NCBI GenBank assembly: GCA_034696485.1
Contig: JAQIWT010000879.1
Location: 1 to 14,191, forward strand
DNA length: 14,191 bases
Origin: Isohypsibius dastychi
Lineage: Eukaryota; Tardigrada; Eutardigrada; Parachela; Isohypsibiidae
Direction of reading: 5' to 3'
A program made the position numbers and the translations under genes. Position 1 is the first letter of the stretch. The number at the start of each line of letters is the position of its first letter. Below the pieces are notes generated by a model. That model was not told where the DNA came from and did not search any database. It saw nothing but the letters and a program-made list of their open reading frames with translations. This document shows positions 8,111 through 14,191 of the stretch, one piece after another.

Positions 8111-10050
8111 TCACGAGATGAATATCCGCAGTTTTTTTTCGATGACCGTTCGGCAAATGGGACAAATGTCCAGCAGTCCAGAACATTTAAGACAAATGAA
8201 GGAATGTCCGCATGGTTGGAAGCTCATCTCAATGCTTGCATCCAAGCAGACTTTGCATATCCTTTCCCTTTTCAATCTGTCATTTTCCCGCTGCAAGATC
8301 TCATCTAAAAAAATTAAACATGATTTTAAAATCCGATGGCAGACAAAACTCAAGCAGTAATTACACCCACTTAAAGCAGCACCAGTCGGAGCAGATAAAC
8401 CACTTCCTTTATGCAAAGGTTTAGCTGGCTGCATCGCCACATGTCCGTTTTGATTTCCACCTAGTTTAACAACCAAGTGATACTATACTTTGATCATGGT
8501 CACTGTAGGAAGCGACGTACGATCGGGAAACGGAGTCGGAGTGCCGACAATCCCACCAACTTCTTCCCCAGCTCGGACCAGAGACATTTTTGTGATAATC
8601 AAAATTATCCTACAAAAAAAAGAGCATATTTAATTCAGATATGAGACGGAAGTCACGTGCTTTTCAGAATCCTAACCCCTGGTTGGTACCGTATCATGTC
8701 ACCGAAATGAAACCAAAAGCACTCTGAAAAGTAAAATACCAACCTTTCCATATTATTCTGCCTCTGTGTATTGCATATGTACTCATCTAATTGAATGATA
8801 GCCCAATGAGTAACTGTCCCTTCGTCGATCAGATGGACCATCTGCGACGGTATCATGGCGACTGGAAAAAACTCAGTACAGCCACGTAACTTGCACTTGA
8901 TACTCGACCCGACCATACATGCGTAATTGTTCCTCCCGTCACTTATCATCAGCCTGTATCGCTTGTTCGCCGTACTCACATCGCCTTCTCTCTGACCGAG
9001 TTCTTTGAAGTCCTGATATCAAAAAATCAGAATTGTGTGAAGGACACGAGTTTAAAAAAGCGGTTCTTACAAGCAGCTGAACTTTCGGTCTTATTGGCTT
9101 CCGTTGATTCAGGATCATCTAAGATGGGAAAAAAATTATTCAGCGATGAAAGTGTAATCATGCATGCCATCCAACTAGCAAACATGAACGGGAAAGTTCA
9201 AAATATGAAAACTGAATCACCGAAACCCACCGAAATAACCCCTTCCCTAATTCCGAAACTCGCGGGATTTGCACCGGAAAGATCGATTCTACTGAAAGCG
9301 CTGTCAGTCGGAGTCCCGACAATTCCGCCAACTTCATTCCCAGCTTGGACCAACGCCACCTTCGTAATAATCAAAATTTTCCTGCGAAATACAAAGCACT
9401 GTCCATTTGGCTATGAAAGGGGTTTACGTAGCTTATGGGAATCGCAACACCCTGGTCCCTGGTTGAGACCATGTCACCGAAACGAAATACCGGTCTTCCA
9501 AACGTAATCGATTAAAAATACCCACATTTCCGTGTTATTCTGCGTCTGTATATTACACACATATTCCTCCAGTTGAATGATAGAAAAAGCAGTAATTTTC
9601 TTTTCGTCGATCAAATGAACCATTTGCGAAGATATCATGGCGACTGAAAGAAACTCGATCACAAACAGCTTCAGTAAACAGCACTCGATCATACATGCGA
9701 ACTTGTTCCTCCCGTCACTTATCATGAGCCTGTATCGTTTGTTCGCCAGATCCGAACCTCCGATTTCTTTGAAGTCCTTAAACAGAAAACCATGATGGTT
9801 GAAAGGAAACCAGTTCGAAACATCGATCCTTACAAGCAGCTGAACTTTTGGTTTTGCTGGCTTCAAGTTGTTCAAGATCACCTATGGAAGCAGGATAATC
9901 AAAGGACAAAGAAACTGCACCCACCCAAGAAACATCAGCAAGACCCGCCGAAGTACGTACATATCAAAACGAAATCACTGAGCAAGCACTCACCGAAATA
10001 ATACCTCCCGTCAGGCCATAATTCGCGGGATCAGCACCTGAAAGATCCAT
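8111..10050 (-). CDS. Tandem RPA70N-like domains with IAP-type RING finger
   Basis: Eleven exons join in phase: 10050-9994, 9881-9834, 9776-9695, 9643-9526, 9381-9231, 9118-9071, 9012-8919, 8861-8744, 8609-8521, 8460-8371 and 8304-8111, giving 362 residues. RPA70N domain 1 covers about 1-126 and domain 2 about 129-268. Both show the RPA70N landmarks (KPKVQLLDFKE, RYRLMISDGRN, ILIITK, GGIVGTP) and the same exon structure as the RPA70N-MIF4G gene. After a short linker and a charged helical stretch (EILQRENDRLKRER), residues 314-362 form a C3HC4 RING with CKVC, PCGH, CLKC and CPIC, ending RIFIS. Spacing and C-terminal position match RING domains of inhibitor-of-apoptosis proteins, so E3 ubiquitin ligase activity is likely; no BIR domain is present. 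The two RPA70N domains may select targets or partners through their basic clefts. Several introns are stop-free multiples of three, so longer isoforms are possible. Confidence 0.88.
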
Positions 10051-10310
10051 TTCTCTGGTGTTTCCGTCAAAACTGGCTGCAGTATGGCACCAAAACAGAT
10101 CAACAAGATCCTCACGAAAAAGTATTCCAGAATCAAAACGAAAGAATGAACCGGCGGGATGTTTGTTCACCACTCATCTGTTTACGATACGTGTGGTGGG
10201 GGGGGGGGGGGAAGTGCGCTTACAACCCAGCAGTATTTGCCAGCAGTATTTGCTACAGTTACGTTTTGTTTTCTTTCCGGTTTGGTTGTCCAGTAGTTCT
10301 TTGTTGGAGT
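10051..10310. promoter_or_regulatory. Duplicated divergent promoter region
   Basis: The 260 bp between the RPA70N-RING start and the MRM2-copy start match 6526-6820 in patches. It keeps the G-tract (14 G at 10198-10211) but lacks the TACGGA and GTTTGC arrays. A plus-strand open frame beginning at 10058 crosses the whole interval and runs into the methyltransferase frame; this is probably chance. Confidence 0.5.
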
Positions 10311-10702
10311 ATGGACAAAGTTTCTCTTTTCACGGGTTTTCTTCTGTCGCGGTGTACCTCATCAGCTTCAAATCTCAAGACAGAATATCGAAAATTCTTG
10401 GAGGAAGGGAAGTGGATGTTGTGTTATCGGACATGGCACCAAATTCCACGGGAATCCGCGAAATGGATCACGATCTGATTGTTAAGCTCTGTTCGTCGGC
10501 CTTTGAATTTTGCAGGAAAGTTCTTAAACATGACGGTACTTTTCTGTGTAAAATATGGGCTGGCCGTGACCAAACCGCTTTTGCTGAATCTTTGAAAAAA
10601 TGTTTTAATTTGGTGCGTTTTGTTAAGCCGCCGGCAAGTCGCGGGGATTCGGCCGAAATTTACATCCTTGCCACAAAGTATCAGAAACTTCATAGCAAAT
10701 AA
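10311..10702 (+). pseudogene. Truncated MRM2 paralogue with 469-nt internal deletion
   Basis: The first 48 bases match the MRM2 start (ATG at 10311, MDKVSLF), then the sequence jumps to the part equivalent to MRM2 position 7334 and onward. The net deletion is 469 nt, which is not a multiple of three, so the original start is out of frame with the rest. Lost are the catalytic lysine equivalent to K61, the SAM-binding loop and the second SAM motif. Kept are LSDMAPN, LCKIW and SAEIYI with an intact stop at 10700-10702. Over the 333 aligned bases I count by eye about 14 silent and 10 amino-acid-changing differences, most of them conservative. It cannot be an active methyltransferase by itself; a truncated protein from another start is not excluded. 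Confidence 0.85.
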
Positions 10703-10744
10703 TAAGAGGCAAAAATTGTTCGCGGAGTGCTTTTCGATCGAAAT

Positions 10745-10818
10745 TACCTGATCTTATTAAACAGGTATCAAATAAGAATAAGATTAATTAATTATAAATT
10801 AGATTAGTTAATCAGGTA
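10745..10818. mobile_element. Small AT-rich insert with terminal inverted repeats (MITE-like)
   Basis: The segment begins TACCTGAT and ends ATCAGGTA and is absent from the matching place in unit 1, where the flanks (gagtgct...catcgttggt) are nearly joined. Inside, CAGGTA at 10763-10768 can also pair with the left end, and CTTATT pairs with AATAAG. No coding capacity. A short ATCG is found on both sides, a possible target-site duplication. Confidence 0.5.
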
Positions 10819-10974
10819 TCGTATCGTTGGTGCGCATTTTGTTTTCTTTGTTAGTAAGTTCGGCTTAATTTCATTCATTTCGATTTATACATATTTGGAA
10901 ACGAAGTAGGCACGTCTATCCGAAATTTCCGAGGAAAGATTATAAACCAGAACGACGTCGTTCCTTAAGGTGAT

Positions 10975-10980
10975 TTTATT
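10975..10980 (-). terminator. Possible poly(A) signal AATAAA
   Basis: Minus-strand AATAAA lies about 245 bases after the stop codon of the charged-protein gene. It sits in duplicated DNA where unit 1 has AATAAG, so use as a signal is only a guess. Confidence 0.3.
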
Positions 10981-11224
10981 TCTACATGCAGTGCACCGAC
11001 GGTGAGAAAATCGGAAACATACGGAAGATAAAAACATAAAACACAAACACACAGCATCGTAATCCAGCGACGAGTATCAGGTAGGCGAAAACAAAACAAG
11101 AGACAACAACAGTAACAAACGTCAAATCGGTCAAAACATCAGAAGACAACAATCGAAAGCTAAAGGACACTGCATCTTTACGGGTGAAATATCGGCGTTG
11201 TCACTGTGGGTACCTCACAGCGAA

Positions 11225-12908
11225 TCAGATGTGCTGTTTATAAACATCGTCATCATTTCCTGGCTCGAACTCGGATTCAGAATCGGACGACGAGGTGTCA
11301 GAATCGCTAGAGTCGGAGGAAGAGTCCTGGTCCAGTGTATTTCCATTCTGTTGTTTTCCGACCAGCGGGGCGTTCTCCTCTTCGTCCTCGTCGTCCGAAA
11401 TTTCGTTCATCCAGGCAAAATCATCGACAGGCGGCGCAGGTGGAGCCGGTGCATCCATGATCGAGATCGAAACTGCAACCAGAATGTTTATAATGAAAAC
11501 ATTAACTAGTAAAGCCACATAGGGAAAAAACGTGAAAAAATTAAAAAAACCTGTTCGTAGTACTAACCCTGATTCAGCTGACAATCCACGACTTTTTCAG
11601 CGGGGGCCTCCTGCTCAATGATCTCCACGGACATCGGTTCGACGTTCTCCGTCACGATCACGCCGGAAGACGAGGTCGTTTCAATAACGGACTGCGCAAC
11701 CGCAGGCCGCACTGAAAAAATCACGCGTCAGAAATGGCAGGAGCCGATAACTGCGTCATTCTACTGACCGGAAGTCTTCGACTGACCTTTATCCACTGCT
11801 TGCTTCACCCCAGAAGATGCAACACTTCCGTACACACCACAGCGTCGATTAGAACTTTCCGAATGCAGATATGGCTTCTCTTTCAGCATGGAATCGACCA
11901 AATACGCAACGAGAGCATTTTCAACAGGAGAACCTGGACAAACACTTAGATTAGAACACATGATTCGACAAACGAAATCCCGTCTCACCGGTATCGTCTT
12001 TTTCGCAAAGCATCTTATGGCAGGCGTTTGCGTGAATCTGGATACATTTTTCCGCGTGCGCCAGGTCTTTGTAATTCTTGGCGAAGTCGCAGAAGGGACA
12101 TTCAGCGCGTTTGTTGGCATCCAGCTTGATCAACCCAGCAACAGACAATTTGATGTAAAACGTTTCGGGCTTTTTTTCTGGCTCTGTCGCTAAAGCAAAG
12201 ATACCATTTACCAGAAAAACAAATCTGAATACTGTATGTTGTCTTACGAGGAGGCTTCTGGATGCTCTTTCGTTTTCGTTCATCCGATTTCCGAGGCAAC
12301 GCCCTTGTGCGACGAGTGCTTATCGTAGGTGGTTCAGCTGCAAAGAATCATACGAGAAATTATAAAACACTTAAAAGCCAGTACCGTTGCAAAGAAACTA
12401 TCGAAAAAAGGTCAGCCTCACTCTCAGTCCTTTCACGTGGCTCCTTTCTTCCTGTGATAGGTGGAAAAATAGCTGGCTTGAGAATCGGAGTACGCAGTTG
12501 TGACATGTCTGTAAAGAAAAGATGAAAGCTCAGTATGACTCGGACAAATGATCGTAAACAATTCGGTACTGACTTCCGGTGGGAATTTGTGCAAATTCCT
12601 TCATAGTAGACTGAGATCGAAGCTTTTTTCGGAAACAAGGATCGGTGGGAGCTAAAAAAAGTTGGACGTTGCAAACGTAGTCCGTACATAAGAAAGAAAA
12701 GAGCTGACCGCTCGATCGAAGTTTCCGTTTCTGTCGTGGTTCGTCGGGTTTCTTTGATGTGCTGGGACCTTCATCTGCAAGCATACAAACGATGTTGCTG
12801 ATAAATAATATTCCAAAACAGAAGTGTAGAAGGTTAACCATCGCTTGTATCCAGATTGTAGGAGGGAGTTTCCTTCCGCGATCGCAGAGATTCCCTTCGA
12901 GCCATCAT
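11225..12908 (-). CDS. Unrecognised charged, probably nuclear protein with Cys/His cluster and acidic tail
   Basis: Nine exons join in phase: 12908-12839, 12774-12709, 12651-12574, 12508-12422, 12337-12248, 12189-11989, 11933-11787, 11711-11568 and 11472-11225, giving 376 residues. All eight introns (55-95 nt) are phase 1. Residues 1-130 are rich in Lys, Arg, Ser and Pro, with possible nuclear-localisation patches (RQKRKLR, KSDERKRKS). Around residues 145-195 lies AECPFCDF followed by HAEKC and HANACH, a CxxC plus His/Cys set that could bind zinc but does not match a named finger I know. The C-terminal 80 residues are proline-rich (APAPPAPP), then strongly acidic and serine-rich with many CK2-type sites. 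A reading that starts at 12841 would look like a signal peptide but ignores a good GTTAAC...TTGCAG intron. A leader intron (about 13014-12944) is likely. Function unknown; chromatin or transcription work is plausible. Confidence 0.78.
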
Positions 12909-13836
12909 TTTCCAGATCGGTTGAATGACGTATTTAAATCAACCTGAATAAATTCTGCAACCGTTAGAATTTGATACGAACAGATTTAGCGAAGAGTTGA
13001 CTTCAGATACTCACTCGGACAAAGTGTTGGAAACAGCGCAGAATTCTTCAACCATTCAATAGTCAGTCTTCTCCCCTGTTTCTGGTGCGAGAGGCAGGAG
13101 GGAAACGTGAATTCTTTGCAACTGACCACGTTCCACTTCCAAACAAGGATTGTAACAACGACTCGAGTGTGATGCGAAGCAAACGTGGGCAGTCAGATGA
13201 AATAAGAATTTGTTCGTGGTTTCGATCCAAAAATCAACAAAGCAAACAAATCTGACGAGAAAATTCAACAGTAAAACAGAAACCATTTAACCCCGAAACC
13301 AAAATGAATGAACTCATCAGCTGCAGCTGGAATTGGATGATTTCTGTCTTTCCCGCTCCGTGCTGTCTGTCTCGTACGTACGCTCCATACGTAAAGCCAG
13401 CGTACGTCTCCGCCAATATTTATCGTACACCCCTCATGGACTTAACATCCTTCTTTATATGGGGGGTGTACGATAAATACTGGCGGAGACGTATACGTAG
13501 CAATAGTACATTTCATCAAAGTATATCAACCAATTCATCGTCAATCAAATCAAAACACTCAAATAATCGCTAACTCTGAATTTGTAATCGCAAAATGTCT
13601 CGTTGGAACCTGTCAGCCCATGATCGCATCCTGTTCCCGCATTCTGAGTTGGGATTGTCGCAGAGGACTCATCAACGAGATTGACTCGATTAAACCTGTT
13701 TTCAAGGTCCTGATGCGCATATAGTTATCTGATCTGACGGCTGAAAATTCGACGTGTGAAAAAGGAACGGAAACCGGAATTGTTGTTGAGAAGTTACAAA
13801 TCCCTCCCTACCGGATTGCAGCAAACCTCTTTCGCG
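12909..13836. promoter_or_regulatory. Divergent promoter and leader region between the charged-protein gene and ALG7
   Basis: The minus-strand leader probably includes a noncoding exon ending at 13015 (CCGA|GTGAGT) and an acceptor at 12955 or 12944. On the plus side, an ATG at 13595 opens a 29-codon frame that stops at 13682-13684, a possible upstream ORF if transcription starts before it. The middle holds a strong hairpin (13403-13493). No protein gene is supported. Confidence 0.45.
13403..13493. repeat. 35-bp near-perfect inverted repeat with 21-nt loop
   Basis: Arms 13403-13437 and 13459-13493 pair with one mismatch (13416 against 13480) and one G-T pair (13434 against 13462). The loop is 13438-13458. 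Both arms are flanked by further tacg-type strings. This could be a fold-back element remnant or, if transcribed, a small-RNA hairpin. Confidence 0.85.
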
Positions 13837-14191
13837 ATGGAGAATTTTACGCAGGAGCCGACTGTTATCCGGATATTCGAGGATGCGAGCAGAAATCAAA
13901 CGTTGTGGCCACTGTCATGGAATTTTCTGTTCTCCGTCACCGCTTACTTCGTCACAAAGAATATTATTCCCAAATTCCTGGACATGTTCATCAGTGCTGG
14001 ATTTTCTGGGATCGACATGGGGAAAAAAGACAAGGATAAAGTGTTAGCCGAATGTCAAACAAATTTGAGAAGACGTGTTTCAGCATCGAAATTTTCGTCT
14101 TTTTCATCCGGTTTGTTTTTGTTTCAGTGCGGAAGCTATGGGTGTTATTTCGGGAACAGTATTTCTCATCACCATGTTTCTTTTCATCCCC
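13837..14191 (+). CDS. ALG7: UDP-GlcNAc:dolichyl-phosphate GlcNAc-1-phosphotransferase, 5' part
   Basis: Exon 1 is 13837-14042 and exon 2 starts at 14128 and leaves the window; the 85-nt intron (AAAGT|GTTAGC ... TTTCAG|T) is phase 2. The 90 residues seen contain a first membrane segment (LFSVTAYFVTKNIIPKFLDMF), then AGFSGIDMGKKDK and, after the splice, AEAMGVISGTVFLI. These match human DPAGT1 (LCGQDLNK ... PESQGVISGAVFLI) in order and spacing. The enzyme, a multi-pass ER membrane protein, makes dolichol-PP-GlcNAc in the first step of N-glycan precursor synthesis. The ATG at 13837 is the only one in this frame after the stop at 13735-13737. The joined exons remain open to the edge. Family identification is firm; about three quarters of the protein lies outside the window. 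Confidence 0.88.
   Translation, partial: MENFTQEPTVIRIFEDASRNQTLWPLSWNFLFSVTAYFVTKNIIPKFLDMFISAGFSGIDMGKKDKDKVLAECQTNLRRRVSASKFSSFSSGLFLFQCGSYGCYFGNSISHHHVSFHP

Larger units (their letters stand above)
8424..11095 (+). repeat. Segmental duplication, unit 2
   Basis: Direct repeat of about 5655-8028. Compared with unit 1 it has an extra RPA70N domain (internal duplication within the minus-strand gene), a 469-nt deletion inside MRM2, and an insertion of about 80 bp near 10741-10820. The left edge falls inside the exon coding the post-RPA70N linker, where the similarity between the MIF4G and RING genes stops. Confidence 0.85.
10703..11224. other. Intergenic region with duplicated MRM2 3' flank
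   Basis: Up to about 11095 it matches 7682-8028, interrupted by the palindromic insert. The rest is the 3' flank of the minus-strand charged-protein gene. No coding frame with features is seen. Confidence 0.5.

Noticed and set aside
8091-8424. Plus-strand frames across the RING region
   Set aside because: Antisense shadows of the RING exon, whose cysteine and histidine pattern is complete on the minus strand.
9037-9507. A 156-codon plus-strand frame
   Set aside because: It covers four minus-strand exon/intron borders of the tandem RPA70N gene and has no motif of its own.
10058-10702. A 214-codon plus-strand frame reaching through the promoter into the MRM2 copy
   Set aside because: The first 100 codons cross promoter DNA and the G-tract and resemble no protein; only the end is methyltransferase-derived. 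Treated as chance openness.
12530-12841. Reading starting at 12841 with a hydrophobic N-terminus, suggesting a secreted protein
   Set aside because: The hydrophobic stretch is the 64-nt intron 12838-12775 (GTTAAC to TTGCAG). Splicing it joins two basic coding exons in phase, consistent with the rest of the gene.
13595-13684. A 29-codon open frame before ALG7
   Set aside because: Kept only as a possible upstream ORF; there is no evidence that the leader starts before it or that it is translated.

Overview
The window reads as animal nuclear DNA. Genes are split by very short GT-AG introns, mostly 51-85 nt, and all intron positions and exon phases below were worked out by eye. A CLIP-domain trypsin-like protease points to an arthropod or close ecdysozoan relative with a compact genome; the species cannot be told from the sequence.

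Layout, left to right. 1-1138 (minus): 5' part of a secreted or membrane protein with a fibronectin-III-like domain, running off the left edge. 1567-3513 (minus): complete eight-exon CLIP-domain serine protease. 3919-6525 (minus): a gene joining an RPA70N-type OB-fold to a MIF4G domain. 6821-7681 (plus): intronless mitochondrial rRNA 2'-O-methyltransferase MRM2, divergent from the previous gene. 8111-10050 (minus): a gene with two tandem RPA70N-type domains and an IAP-type C-terminal RING finger. 10311-10702 (plus): a second MRM2 copy with a 469-nt internal deletion. 11225-12908 (minus): nine-exon unrecognised charged, probably nuclear protein. 13837-14191 (plus): 5' end of ALG7/DPAGT1, leaving the window on the right.

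The centre (about 5655-11095) is a direct tandem segmental duplication. Each unit holds an RPA70N-encoding gene head on the minus strand, a short G-rich divergent promoter region, MRM2 on the plus strand and its 3' flank. After duplication the units diverged: the RPA70N heads carry different C-termini (MIF4G or RING), unit 2 gained a second RPA70N domain by internal duplication, and the MRM2 of unit 2 lost its SAM-binding part.

The RPA70N genes are the most unusual content. RPA70N is normally the protein-recruitment domain of the largest RPA subunit; here it occurs without the DNA-binding OB-folds of RPA1, attached once to a translation-factor scaffold and once, doubled, to a ubiquitin-ligase RING. 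Function is inferred from domains only.
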